The notes under the pieces are model-generated. The model worked only from the letters and a program-made list of their open reading frames with translations, was not told the origin of the DNA and ran no database searches. From Craspedostauros australis (Eukaryota > Bacillariophyta > Bacillariophyceae > Mastogloiales > Achnanthaceae), in contig JAMXDE010000036.1 in assembly GCA_026770025.1 (NCBI GenBank), forward strand, positions 372,001 through 436,000: a stretch of DNA of 64,000 nt, in the 5' to 3' direction. Positions 11,209-21,763 of the stretch are shown here, one piece after another (position 1 is the first letter of the stretch; every line of letters begins with the position of its first letter). Position numbers and translations under genes: made by a program.

Positions 11209-11229
11209 ATTATTATTATTATTATTATT
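11209..11229. repeat. (ATT)n microsatellite
   Basis: A run of about seven ATT units at the end of the LINE-like remnant, possibly its 3' tail. CTTCTG/CTG repeats follow immediately. Confidence 0.85.
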
Positions 11230-11648
11230 GCTTCTGCTTCTGCTGCTGCTAGCATGTTGCGTCGGCACTGTTGTTGAGACTGTTGTTGACACTGTTGTTG
11301 ATTCAGAGCTACTCTCTTGCAGTTGGACCATTGCAGAGGACTCATTGCTCTGCCATCTTGTGATGCATCATCTCCAGGTGGGCCATCTTCATTGTTCGTA
11401 TCAGTGGCATCATGCTTGGAAGTGGCCTTTGTCTTGGATCTGTGCTGGGGCTTCAATGCGTGCTTCGACATGGGCTTCGATACGGGCTGAAGTTTGGATC
11501 GGGACTTTGGCCATGGTCTGGACCGAGCTCTGTGTGATGTTCTTGGCAACATGCTGGCAGCTTGAGCAGCATTAGAAGCAGAGGGAGGAGTTGCGGAGTT
11601 CGTGCTAGTGCAAGATTTGTGTGACGCTGGCAACCGAGCTCTTTGCGT
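11230..11648. other. low-complexity segment, no gene recognised
   Basis: It carries GTTGTTGA(C/G)ACT repeats (11268-11302) and CTTCGA/GGGCTTCGA repeats (11448-11490). A minus-strand frame of about 146 codons is Gln/Ser/Lys-rich because of these repeats. It might be an ORF1-like piece of an element read on the minus strand, but nothing diagnostic is present. Confidence 0.4.
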
Positions 11649-12177
11649 GTTATCTTGTTATTGTACACAGCGAAATCACACGAGTCCTTCAAGAGAGATC
11701 AAGTCTTTCAGGACGATGGTGATGAGCTGGTGTAGTGAAGACACTGATTGGGTTGAGTGACTTCTGGTCTTATGTTATCTTCATTGAGTTGTATCTCATG
11801 TTGCTGTCTTCAAGGACAGCTCTTGGTCATTGCACCTCTGCAATCTTGTTCTGATGTGGAGATGACCCATGATGTGGCAATGATGTCTTCTGTGTCGACG
11901 CCACTCATCACCATTCCATGGCTCTGTCGATTCCACATTCCATTGATGATGCTTGAGGTCGTCAAGGGTGTTGTCACTTCAGGTTTAGTTGGGAAGTATG
12001 TCAGGTCAAATTGGACATCACATGTTTGCCGGGTGGTGACCAGACCGAATCTCTGATGTTCTCTATAGTGTGTCCCTTATGCCAAAAATCATGTGTCTGA
12101 GGAAAGCATAATTTCAGCACATACCGGGACAGACTAATCATAAAACGAATCAGGTGAATAAAGCGTTGTGCTAATGT
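11649..12177 (-). mobile_element. solo LTR, copia family 1 (sense -)
   Basis: A 529-bp single LTR in the opposite orientation to that at 9542-10075. It is flanked by the 5-bp duplication TGCGT (11644-11648 and 12178-12182). It keeps the family ends, with ATTAGCACAACGC at its sense start. It differs from the full element's LTRs at many scattered positions, so it is an old copy. Confidence 0.88.
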
Positions 12178-13130
12178 TGCGTGCTTTGCAACGTCGCGAG
12201 ATCTGACATTGCTTCGTGTGTTGCTGAGGCTGCTGGATCCTCTGCTTCTTTGGCACCCTCTGTGTGGCTGCCATCGTCATTCCCGTCACCTTTGGGGGAC
12301 AGAACGGCCAACCCCCGACTTCTTCTGATTCTGGTTGGCATCGTTGCTCTGCTTTCCTGCTCTCATTCGAACCAAGTGAATCACTCCATCTGCAGGTATG
12401 TGAAGTGGAGTGCATGCGTGATGTGTGTTGGTATATTAGATATAGATACGATCTATGGCACAATGTGATGGGCTTTGGCACCAACTGTCATGCAGAATTT
12501 GTGCTGTGTCCATCCTCGTGAGTTTCTTCACGTCAACTTGCAGCGCAAGCGATTCGTTCTCCGCTTTTGGCGAGATACAATCCGTGTTTCGATAACTCGT
12601 GATTTATATGGGTATGCGTGAAGTATCCAATTAAATTACAATTTAGAAGTTGAGGAAGAAGGTCAGGCCGAAACGGACCAAATATTAGTCATGAGCGTCA
12701 GTCATGACTTTGGTGACTGTCTGTTTGCTGTTATTGAATGTCTGTTTGCGGTACTTGTTCAGAAAAAGACAATAGCAGATCCGTTCGTTAACCGTCCTGT
12801 ATCTCTTGGTTTCAATTTGGCAATGGATGCCACTTCACTTCACTTCACTTCAATTCATTTTACTTTGCTTCCCTTTCGTCGGCTTGCAGAGTTACAACAG
12901 AAACAGGTGGTGTTCAAGTTGGAAACACAGGTCAGAGATGCACGTGTCAGTTTCTACGCGGTATTACTATCCACTGCCAGGTCCGTGACGGTCATCACCG
13001 TGATGCTTGAGGAATGCAACTGCGTCAGGACAGCTCATTGCTCCAAACAGAGTTTGGTCATGTTGCTAACGGGTGTGTTGTGCATTGTTTCATTTCGGAT
13101 TCACGAGCCGTCATCTGCCATGGAGCGAGT
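12178..13130. other. no recognisable gene
   Basis: The sequence right of the solo LTR continues the low-complexity remnant to about 12480. A short CTTCACTTCA repeat lies at about 12833-12862. The rest up to the methyltransferase stop codon shows no family and is partly 3' UTR of that minus-strand gene. Confidence 0.45.
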
Positions 13131-14432
13131 TCACCCCTCTTTCTGCAGAACGCACACGAGCCGGTAGGCCTGGTCTCCATCGTTGATGTCGACGCCATCC
13201 GCCACGGCACCATGCAAGGCGGCGATGCGGAACCCCGACAACCGCGCGAGGGCGTCGATCTCCTGCGTCGTGAAGAGGCGCATGGGCACGATCTCCTTGA
13301 CCTTCTGCTGTTCCTCCTCGGGCACGCCCTTGAGCTCCATGGAGACTGTGAAGTCGCGAACCTGGCGAATGGGATCGAAGGCGTCGTTGTCGTCGCCCCA
13401 CACGATCTCGAGCTCGCCGAATTGCTTGCCGTCGTCGTCTTCGAGCGGGACCTCCCAGCCGTTGCGCGTGCATTCGACGAGGGAGAAGGTTTCTCGCGGG
13501 TGTGGCAGTTCTATGATGAGGGTGGCATCGGGCTTGAGGACGCTGTGGATTGATCGGAAGCAAGCGATGACATCCTCGTTGGTGGTGAGGTGCTGCATGG
13601 ACCCCAGCAGGATCCATGCAGAATCGATATCATTGATTTTGTTGTTGCTGCTGAGCGTGAATGATCTCATGTCATCCTGCACGAAGGTCAACCGCTGATC
13701 GATGTCGTTGTCATCAAGATCGGAGAGTTCTTCCTTCGCGATTTTCTTGGCGTACTGTATCATATCCGTGGAGGCGTCCAGGGCCGTCGCCGATCGTATG
13801 AGGTTGGATTGAATGGCGTGGATGCAATGCCGGGATGGCCCCGATGCCAACTCCAAGACGTTGATCGGAGCCGGCGACTGATCAGCACCATCGTTGGCAT
13901 CGTCGCTGACATCGCCTTCCCCCTGCTGCTGTTGTGGATTCTGCAGCAGCTGATGTTGAGCAACCAAGAACCGAACCTCATCCTCGAAATTGCGATATCC
14001 GAAAGCGAGATCATAGAGCGCTGGCAGAGAGTAGATGCGCTCACTTGTGGACGCCGTCGTGGAAGTGGAAGTGACGGCAGTTGCAGCTGTAGCTCTCACA
14101 GACCCATCACCGGCTGGCTTGGTCTCGACAGCCGGCTTGGATTGGAATCCTTTGGCAGCAAGCTGTGGTTCTGCTGCTGCTGTTGACGACTCGGGTGTGT
14201 TCGATGACGACGAGCGAGGCCTTCGACGTCCTTGGCGGTTGGCTGCCAAGCAGAACGGCAGCTGTCTGCTGCTGGCATTCGTACCAGTGCGAGTGAGAGT
14301 GTTTGAAGGAACAGATGCAGAAGCAGCGAAGGTCGATGTGGCCTCGCAAACCAACAGAAGATAGCAGCATGACAAGAGCGACCTAGCCTTGCCTGATCTC
14401 GTCAAACACTCTTGCTGGTATTCCCTTTTCAT
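13131..14432 (-). CDS. class I SAM-dependent methyltransferase, probably plastid-targeted
   Basis: A single-exon gene of 433 residues from the first ATG at 14432. The SAM-binding core is clear: motif I VLELASGPSRH (about 192-202), the acidic strand-2 end ALDAS (about 217-221), QDDM (about 252-255), a motif-IV-like WILLGSMQHL and a strand-5 segment ATLIIELPHP. Ahead of it lies LPALYDLAFGYRNFEDEVRF, as in small-molecule methyltransferases of the Methyltransf_25 type. The N-terminus has a basic stretch, a hydrophobic core LLSCCYLLLVCEA and then TSTFAASA. That resembles the signal peptide plus ASAFAP-type cleavage motif of diatom plastid proteins, and a Ser/Arg-rich transit-like stretch follows. 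The methyl acceptor is unknown. The gene is divergent from the GH16 gene. Confidence 0.85.
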   Translation of the reverse strand: MKREYQQECLTRSGKARSLLSCCYLLLVCEATSTFAASASVPSNTLTRTGTNASSRQLPFCLAANRQGRRRPRSSSSNTPESSTAAAEPQLAAKGFQSKPAVETKPAGDGSVRATAATAVTSTSTTASTSERIYSLPALYDLAFGYRNFEDEVRFLVAQHQLLQNPQQQQGEGDVSDDANDGADQSPAPINVLELASGPSRHCIHAIQSNLIRSATALDASTDMIQYAKKIAKEELSDLDDNDIDQRLTFVQDDMRSFTLSSNNKINDIDSAWILLGSMQHLTTNEDVIACFRSIHSVLKPDATLIIELPHPRETFSLVECTRNGWEVPLEDDDGKQFGELEIVWGDDNDAFDPIRQVRDFTVSMELKGVPEEEQQKVKEIVPMRLFTTQEIDALARLSGFRIAALHGAVADGVDINDGDQAYRLVCVLQKEG

Positions 14433-15161
14433 CGTTGATTGCAATCGTGAACCGCGTGTTCCAATGGAGAGGTTTGTTCATTGGCGGCGGCTGGGACGAG
14501 GGATGGATCCTGAGCATGAGCTTGTTCATGGATGATTCGATGCAACAATGAAGAAGGAAGGTGTTTGTTGATGTGTCGATGTGTCCGTGTGACGTTGTTT
14601 GGTGATGTTGGTTGGCGTTTGCGTCGGTTTTCGAGGATCTGGCCGTACTGACGGACAGGCGAAGCAACCCTGAAACGAATCGACTCGACGACCCAATTGA
14701 TCAAAACCATTCCCTGTTTGACCCAGTCGATACACGTATGTCAACTTTGGTTGTTCGCGTTCGTGTCTCCATTCGTTTCTGTGACGTCGATGGTGTGTAT
14801 GGCGTACGTATCTGCATGTTTGCGCGTGAAGATACGACATCGACGATGACAACGATGACAACCACAACAACACGTGATCGATGACGAAGACGATCCTCAA
14901 AAAGGAAACAGCACAATCGAGAGCGCACATCCTTCATGCGTTGCCGCTTGTGCAGAGAGTAACTCGGAAGCCACACCATCTCATTCTCCAAATTCACCGT
15001 GACAGATTCGGCAATCCATAATCATCACGACCACCGGAAGCGATCCCCAGCACTCCTCGTTATCGGCATCTGCGAGCATCCTCTTGCCTCGGCTTCTACA
15101 GTTACAGTTGCAGTTGGAGTTGTGACAATAAATTGCGATCGTATTTGCGAAAGAAACAAAA
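14433..15161. promoter_or_regulatory. shared upstream region of two divergent genes
   Basis: 729 bp separate the start codons of the methyltransferase (-) and the GH16 gene (+). I see no third gene. It presumably holds both promoters and 5' UTRs. (ACGACA/ACAACA)-rich sequence occurs near 14835-14875. No specific factor site is assigned. Confidence 0.45.
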
Positions 15162-17462
15162 ATGAAGGTGACAGGCACAGCCGGCGTGCAGCCAACAACC
15201 AGAGCAACAACAGCGAGAGCGAGAGCAACGATGACCAGCATGAAGATGGCACTGATGCTGGCCCTGACCCTCAGCTGCTCGTTGAGTGGCGTGAGAGGGG
15301 ACTGGATCGATCCGGACACCCCCATGGACCAGCGCCTCACGCAGCCATACCCAGATCGAGTGCTGGATTGGCATGACAAGAAGGCCAGCGCGGAGACCAG
15401 CGCTCCATCGGCCCCTCAAAAGCCAAAGTCAACGAACCTACCTTCGGTATCCCCGTCTTCGACGCCGTCGGCCGCACCCAGCAACTCTAACGTGCCGTCC
15501 TCGGAGCCTTCCTCCCAACCAACGGAGTACCCCACGGCCACGCCAGGATCCTACGAGCTCATCTTCTCCGACGAATTCAACACCCCAGGCCGCACGTTCG
15601 AGGATGGAGCCGATCCGCGTTGGACTGCGCTCGAGAAGAACGATTACACCAACGACGCTCTGCACTACTACAGCAACCGCAACGCGGAGACCAACGACAA
15701 CGGAGAGCTCGTCATCACCACCGAAGCTGAGGACACGGAGATCGTCGGCTTCGACGACGTCAAGCAGGAGAAGGTGCACGACACGAAGCACTTCCGATCG
15801 GCCATGATTCAAACCTGGAACAAGTTCTGCTTCACGGGCGGCATCGTTGAGATCAAGGCCACCATGCCCGGGAGCCCCACCGCCGGCGGTCTCTGGCCGG
15901 CCTTCTGGCTTCTCGGCAACCTCGCGCGTCACACCTACGTCGGCAGCTCCGAACACGTCTGGCCATGGAGCTCCAGCCGCTGCACGCAGCAGAGCTTCGA
16001 ATCGCAGCTCATTTCGGGATGCGCCGAGGCCGAGCACTTCGGTCTGCACTCCTTCCAGGGACGAGGCTCGCCCGAGATCGACATCTACGAGGTGCAGCCA
16101 GGTGACATCAAGGCCAACCAGGGACCCTTCCTCGAGAGCCCCGTCGGCCAGCCTTTCATGAGCGCCTCCTTCCAGGCTGCGCCAGGCATGTCCAGCAACC
16201 GCCCAGGCAACGGCTGGTGGCCGGGCCCCAACCAATGGTACGACGGCCTCAAGGGTGGTTACCAGTCGGCCCTCAATATCCAGTTCTACGGCAACTACAA
16301 TCACTTCAGCAAGGACCAGAGCCTCAAGAAGGATTACTGGAGCGATGCCATCAGTTACAACCGTCAGCTCGCGGAGACGCACTTCAACTCCAGCCACGTC
16401 TACCGTCTCGAATGGGACGTCCCCACCGACGAGAAGGACGGTTACCTTCACTGGTTCCTCGATGGGGAACTCGTGCTTTCCATCAACGGAACCGGAATCA
16501 GGGAATCTGGAATGGGTGAGTCACAGAGCCGTCACTCTGCCTTGATTATGTGCATTTTGAAATTGTCTGGACTTGATTCTGTCTTCTGCGTGGAGAATGG
16601 GTGGTTGGGTGTCTCATTCGTTTCCTGCATGCAAAAATGGCAGACGTGCTCGCTCCAATGGACAGACATGGGTAAAATCCTGAGATGATTGCATCAGAAG
16701 AAACAACTCACATCTTCGCCCAATTCCGACACCGTGCTTCCCACATTTTTCATCACAGGCGCTGAGATTTCCGCCGAACCAAGCTACCTGCTGATCAACA
16801 CCGCCATCTCCTCCCAATGGGGATTCCCCAAGGACTGCCCAACCAACTGCGACTGCAAGAAGTACGACTGCAATTCCAAGGAGTGGCAGCACACCTGCGG
16901 CTTCTCCCGCGGTTTCTGCAAGATGCTCAAGGCAAAGCCAAAGTACAAGGTGGACTGGATTCGCATCTACCAGGACCCCAGCAAGCCAGAGCAGAAGGTG
17001 GGCTGCTCGACCCCCGAGCGCCCCACGCGCCGCTACATCGAAGCCCATCAGGAGAACTACATGACAGAGAATGACGAGCAACCGTTGAAGGAGGTTCAGA
17101 ACGGTGGCGGTGAGTGCGTCGTGGGATTTAAGCCTGACGGCAAGCACCCCGCCGTGCGTCAGAACTGTGGCGGCAAGGATCGTGGAACGTGCACGAAGAA
17201 GAAAACGTGCGCATGCAACGAGGGATGGACGGGAGCGTACTGCTTGGCGAAGATTGGTACCAACCCGGTCGATTGGGATCCTCCAACGACGCTGGCCGAT
17301 GTTGGATTCGAGGCACCCGATCTGGAATCATCCACCCACCTGCTCGTTGGATTTGGGGTGCTGTTCGTTGGATTGGTCGGCGTGATATGGCATCGTGCAA
17401 GCAACAAGAATCAGGAGTACACTGTGATTCCCAACATCGCCACACAAGGCACCCTTGCCTAA
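15162..17462 (+). CDS. GH16 beta-glucan enzyme of the KRE6/SKN1 type, with EGF-like domain and C-terminal membrane anchor
   Basis: Two exons, 15162-16515 and 16759-17462. The 243-bp GT-AG intron has donor GTGAGT and acceptor CACAG, and it splits a Gly codon. The product has 685 residues. Order: a signal peptide, best read from the second ATG at 15231 (MTSMKMALMLALTLSC); a Pro/Ser linker (about 90-130, PSSEPSSQPTE); a GH16 domain with catalytic motif EIDIYE (E305, D307, E310); a Cys-rich stretch; an EGF-like module ending CACNEGWTGAYC (about 602-613); one transmembrane helix (about 645-662); and a short tail. Yeast KRE6/SKN1 act in beta-1,6-glucan synthesis. In diatoms related proteins are proposed transglycosylases that branch the storage glucan chrysolaminarin, so that role is inferred here. 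A cell-wall or digestive glucanase is the alternative. Confidence 0.88.
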
Positions 17463-17699
17463 ACGGCGGCCGATGCAAGGAAAACAGACATAATAGGCAT
17501 GAATATGTGCCGATTGCTCGTACTCGTACTCGTATGGTCTAGCAACAAAGGAGAGTGAGCACGCACGGGCCACAAGAGGGCCAGCTACCTGTCGCAAATG
17601 TAACGCCATACCATCCCATGTAACGATGGATCACCGTATGTACCTCGTCATGGGTGTACGTAGAGTACGAAATTAGCAGGCACACAACCATCCCATCAC
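17463..17699. other. 3' flank of the GH16 gene
   Basis: Likely 3' UTR. It contains GTACTCGTACTCGTA repeats (about 17519-17535) and no gene. Confidence 0.5.
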
Positions 17700-17951
17700 A
17701 ACAACACACAACTGATGATGTTCCACGTTGTGTTGTGATTGGTGTTTCACGACGCACTCTATGAAATATTCTGTGTGACGTAGAAGACGGATCGGAGAGA
17801 GAAAACACGAAATAACTACTCTATGTACGGAATCGCCTTTGCTCCCAACAGCAACCAATACGGAGCAAACCAGCGTCCAAAAGACACCAAAACAATACAA
17901 ACAAGTGTTATCGAGATGATTTTTTTTTGCGATCTGCAGGTCGTATGTCAG
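17700..17951. repeat. gene-upstream repeat, copy 1 left part
   Basis: It matches 60368-60619 closely, including AGAAGACGGATCGGAGAGAG and GCGATCTGCAGGTCGTATGT. The match is broken at the CAG at 17949-17951 by the DNA transposon and resumes at 20608. The site at 60618-60620 is therefore the uninterrupted form. Confidence 0.85.
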
Positions 17952-18116
17952 GGACACCCAACATTTTGTCCAGAAGATCCATCTTGAACGTGATTGAAAG
18001 TTTTCGACATGACATTTTCTCTCTTTTGACAGAACTGATCGAGAAAACGATAGTGTTGCTCATTTTTACTAGTTTCCAAAATTTGAGAAATAGCGGTTTC
18101 CTTGGTTGTCATCACT

Positions 18117-18252
18117 TGACAGAGTGAGACAAAGTTGGACAAAGTCAGACAAAGTTGGACAGAGTGAGACAAAGTTGGACAGAACTCGGCAAAAATGGAC
18201 AATAGCAAATCGACTTTGACAAAATTGGACAAAATTGGACAAAGTTGGGCAA
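18117..18252. repeat. left subterminal array of transposon A
   Basis: About nine imperfect units of (A)GACAAA(G/A)TTGGACA with spacing near 10-18 bp. The right array (20296-20440) has the same core inverted. Such arrays usually are transposase binding sites. Confidence 0.85.
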
Positions 18253-19175
18253 AGTCATCCAAACACAGACATGAGCCAAGCACACGTGTAAACAAAAATG
18301 ACTACGGAGACAAGTGAATTCTATTTTGCAGCGTAAATCTGTCTTAATTAGTTGTGTTACACTTCCTCCCAAGATAAACGATGAAGTTCTGATGACGAGC
18401 CTCTTGGTAGATGCGTTCCTTGAACTTCGTATGACTAAATGGAGCATACTCGGGCCAGCTTTGTCGCAGTTGGAACGGTGTTAAATGTGTGTGGCTTCCA
18501 TCCTTGATAGCGTGGCAGAGAAGCATCTTTGCGACAGACACAAAATAGGCTCCCCCGGTGGTTGTGTTTCTGTCGTGGGTGGAGTTGCCCGTTGTTCACC
18601 AAGGTGTTGGATTCCATCAATCAGTGTCTGAGCTTCTTCACCATTTGCTTCCGATGATTGCAAAGCCTAGCTTCAGACTGACTGAAAACAACATCAATGG
18701 ATCCTGCCAGGTGAGAATAGCACAACTCCCATGCCTCAACATCAGCAACCTCTTCCTCTTCCACTGGCAATGTACCAGAAAGATCCTCAAGGATGATTTC
18801 TCTTGCCTGACTTCCCCTCCATTGTGCAGTACCAGATGAAAGGAGGAGCAGAACTATTTGAAACTTGAGTTCTGGTGCATGTTCCCAACAATTCTCCCAT
18901 CACTGACAAATCACAACAACAGAAGGTTATCGCATTTCACATTCACACCCCTGCATTAATGTCACAACTGGCAATCACATTTGGATTTCACATTGGTACT
19001 CATGACTCATTCGCGACCTACGAAGAAAGACAACCAAAGTGGCTGGACTAGCTTCTCTTCTGTAGAACATAATTCTATTTTAGACTTATCAGCACAAATA
19101 CATATAGTGCTAAATCTCATTACTCCGGACGCCGCCACAATCTATTTATTTCACTTGTGTTTGGTTCAGCAATTG

Positions 19176-19248
19176 CAACGCTTGTAGCTCAATGGTAGAG
19201 CGCCAGTAATTCTCACTGAGGTTCCGAGTTCGACTCCTGGCATGGTAC
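19176..19248 (+). tRNA. tRNA-like sequence (tRNA pseudogene or SINE head)
   Basis: It has a good A box (TAGCTCAATGG, 19185-19195) with a D-arm GCTC/GAGC, a 4-bp anticodon-type stem CAGT/ACTG and a B box (AGTTCGACTCC, 19227-19237). The acceptor stem does not pair, the T-stem has a mismatch, and the anticodon loop lacks U33. It is therefore not a credible working tRNA. A tRNA-derived SINE head or decayed tRNA carried inside transposon A is more likely. Confidence 0.5.
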
Positions 19249-20295
19249 TTTGCTTTTGCTTTCCCCTTGTGATTTTTACGGTAGTGCTCTTTCAAGACTG
19301 CTCTGGTCTGGATGCTCTGTTGCATGTTATCGCATCACATGTTGAGACAAAAATGATGGTAGGATCATTAATGGGTGTGTCCTGAGTTGCATGCAATGCA
19401 TATCTCTCTTTCTCCTCTTCATAGCCTAGTATTGTGAGATTTTTGTTGCCATCTCTTCTGTCGCAACTTTGCCACTACCAGAAGTCCAATAACAGAGGCG
19501 CAAGCATTTCGTCCCTGCTACTTCCTGGCTTGTTCAAGTCTCTCTTGCCAATATCGATGGCAGAGACTTCTTGATCACCATATCATGGAGATGGATCAGC
19601 AGTTTGCTGTCCAATAGAAGCTCCTCATGCAGTCTACACAGAACTATTGCTATGCTACATTAAGTTGGTTGGAGGCCACCAATTACGTCCGCTATGGCAA
19701 TCAGGAGCTCCAAAGGATGCAAAATGCGTGTTGGTCCAAGTTCCTGGTCATATCAGAGGGCACCGATCCTCAGAGAATCCAGGAGCACACCATGTATGAT
19801 GCATCGGATGAAATGGGCAATGAGCAAAGCTTCCTTGGCTGGACTATGAAGGGAGTCGCTGCTAATTGCACGCAAATATCACAGATGAAGTTTGTAGGCA
19901 TATCCAACATTGCTTTCACTCTCTATTGCTCCATGTATCCTTCACACTAGAATGCTAGCTTCTTCTTTGCGAGCATGCCAATGCATCCATCATCAGTATG
20001 ACAAATATGACGAAACGCTATTGTACATGAAGAGATATGATTGAGCGTTTATTTCGTTTCGACATGTGGAAGGTCTATTGCCGGGACTGCGACGTGAAAC
20101 TCGATTGTGTTTCAATTTCCGAGGGGGGGAAATTCGCATGTTGCCCCTCCAAAAATATCTCGATGAGGTTATATTGTACTGTGGGAATTGCTATTTGTAA
20201 TACAATATCACTCATATCAGAGCAAAGTCGCAGGTCCATAGTCTGGAGAGAGCAACTGATTCATCGCCCACTCTAATTTCCGTCATCAGCCTGAG

Positions 20296-20440
20296 TCTCG
20301 CTTTGTCCGGCTTTGTCTGATTTTGTCTACTTCTGTCTGACTTTGTCTGACGCTTTCTGATTCTGTCTGGTTTTGTCTCACTTTGTCTCATTTTGTCTAA
20401 TTCGGTCAAATTTTGTCTGACATTGTCTGCCATTGTCCAA
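20296..20440. repeat. right subterminal array of transposon A
   Basis: About a dozen units of TTTGTCTGA / TTTGTCTCA at roughly 10-11-bp spacing. This is the inverted counterpart of the GACAAA array at the left end. Confidence 0.87.
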
Positions 20441-20607
20441 CTCATTTTCAGGCACAATTTCGGATCTCAGATGACAATTGCAAAGAAGCAAAAATATCCA
20501 TTTTTCCTTTCGAGAACAATTTCTCAGAAATAATCCTCCATTATCGAGTCCCGTAATGAGTAGTTGACAGAGAAAAACTCATGAAATGGACAATTTGTTG
20601 GGTGTCC

Positions 20608-21020
20608 CAGGAACCACAGACACTCTCAACCTGCATCAAGAGCAATAACAAGTCAGTGGAACACCGCATGAAGATCAGCAACATTCCAGTGGCACGCCCG
20701 GTTAAGAGAATTGTGTGAGTGAGGCAAAGAATGCAAAGCACGATCACAAAAATGGAGAAAGAACATTGATACTCTCAAGCTGCATCAAGAGCAATAACAA
20801 GTCAGTGGAACACCGCATGAAGATCAGCAACGTTCCAGTGGCACGCCCGGTTAAGAGAATTGTGTGGGTGAGACAAAGAATGCAAAGCACAATCACAAAA
20901 ATGGAGACAGAAACTTGTGGAACAAAATGGAAATCTTGGTCTCATCATTTGGCATCAAGAACAACAAAAAAGTAAAAATGAGGAAATTCACTTGGCTGGT
21001 TCGTGAATTTCCTCGAACTG
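20608..21020. repeat. gene-upstream repeat, copy 1 right part, with a 149-bp tandem duplication
   Basis: It continues the repeat seen at 60618-60880. Two units starting ACTCTCAA (20622 and 20771, period 149 bp) lie in tandem here and in block copy 2 (second unit at 52115). The copy at 60627 has one unit. Homology with the third copy stops after CTCGAACTG near 21020. Confidence 0.8.
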
Positions 21021-21763
21021 TATCAAATGGTTATATCGAAACCGGCGGTTTGCAAGGATTTTCTCACCGGTTCGTGTCAGCAAACAGCGCGCGAATCCAA
21101 CTCGGGAACTCAAGCACGACCAACACGACGAAGGCGAAGCCACCATCAACTACCTGCAAACGTTAAATAATACTATTTTGCCGCCCTAACCCCATCTATT
21201 CTTGTGTTCACGAATCACGGTTTCTGATGTGAGGTGACAAACATCGGCACAGAGGTGAATGTGCGGCTTGGTGTTCCAGTGACACATCCCAGAACGACTG
21301 TGCATTCGAGGTGGGAAAGCTCAATGATTGCCGGAACTTTGTCCGGTCTTGTCTCTTCCCCGCTTGTTCAGTCTTCAAGGAGCGCGAGCACTGACTGGGA
21401 GAGAGCTGACACTATGTCCCACCATGACGAGGTGTTGAACACAGGGGAAATGAGAACAGTGGGCACGGATTTGGTGATTCAATTTCTCCTCGTGATGGGT
21501 GCCTGGTCTGTGCTGCACCGTTCTGCACTGCTCGCACAGACGCGTGTGTGTATGTGTGTGTACGCGCTATTAGCCTGATGGGCGTTGGAGCACATTGATG
21601 GCGGCAGCCGCAACCGCAGCCGCAACTGACGAACCACATCAGGACCGCAACAAGTTGCAGGCAAGGCGCATTGAAGCTCCGCAGCTGGGAAACGAGCTGC
21701 CGATGCTATCACAAATTCTGATCTGGCCAGAAATTCAGCCTCCACGAGATCAACGAATTCAGC
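21021..21763. other. upstream region of EF-hand gene copy 1
   Basis: About 740 bp ahead of the start codon, duplicated at 52365-53107. It probably holds the promoter and 5' UTR. Open frames here (for example 21234-21578) have no ATG start and their frame is not kept between the copies, so I do not call them genes. Confidence 0.5.

Larger units (their letters stand above)
8948..11229 (+). mobile_element. LINE-like retroelement remnant, disrupted
   Basis: A plus-strand remnant with coding-like pieces and no complete frame. The first piece opens with ATG at 8948 (MAPMTASKSEG) and is short and Lys/Pro-rich. Around 9073-9276 another piece continues in a different frame. After an inserted solo LTR (9542-10075), a longer open piece (about 10083-10787) carries a C-x2-C-x7-H-x3-C knuckle and a Trp-rich tail. 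Both are common at the C-terminus of non-LTR reverse-transcriptase proteins. The reverse transcriptase core is missing. The ATT run at the end could be the poly-microsatellite tail of a LINE. The class assignment is inferred. Confidence 0.5.
17952..20607. mobile_element. DNA transposon A: GGACACCC ends, CAG target duplication, no transposase seen
   Basis: A 2,656-bp element. The left end reads GGACACCCAACATTTTGTCC. The reverse complement of the right end differs at two of those positions, so the terminal inverted repeats are about 21 bp. CAG flanks it at 17949-17951 and 20608-20610. The related sequence at 60600-60640 lacks the insertion and has one CAG, which proves the boundaries. Subterminal arrays of GACAAAGTTGGACA-type repeats sit inside both ends in inverted orientation. 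Interior frames are short and unrecognised (the longest plausible one is 19627-19950), so it looks non-autonomous. A 3-bp duplication occurs in Harbinger, CACTA, Zator and Academ elements. The superfamily is not assigned. Confidence 0.85.

Noticed and set aside
11193-11633. 146-codon Gln-rich minus-strand gene
   Set aside because: Composition comes from (ATT)n and GTTGTTGAC repeats; no domain and no conserved start.
15438-16451. 337-codon minus-strand frame
   Set aside because: Antisense shadow of the GH16 exon; Val/Gly/Leu-rich as expected from GC-rich codons read backward.
19176-19248. Working tRNA gene
   Set aside because: The acceptor stem does not pair and the anticodon loop lacks U33, so only a tRNA-like label is justified.
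20864-21166. 100-codon frame identical in both duplication copies
   Set aside because: It starts at GTG, lies in a repeat ahead of the gene, and identity simply reflects the duplication.
21234-21578. 114-codon frame upstream of EF-hand copy 1
   Set aside because: No ATG start; part of its frame is shifted in copy 2, which argues against coding.
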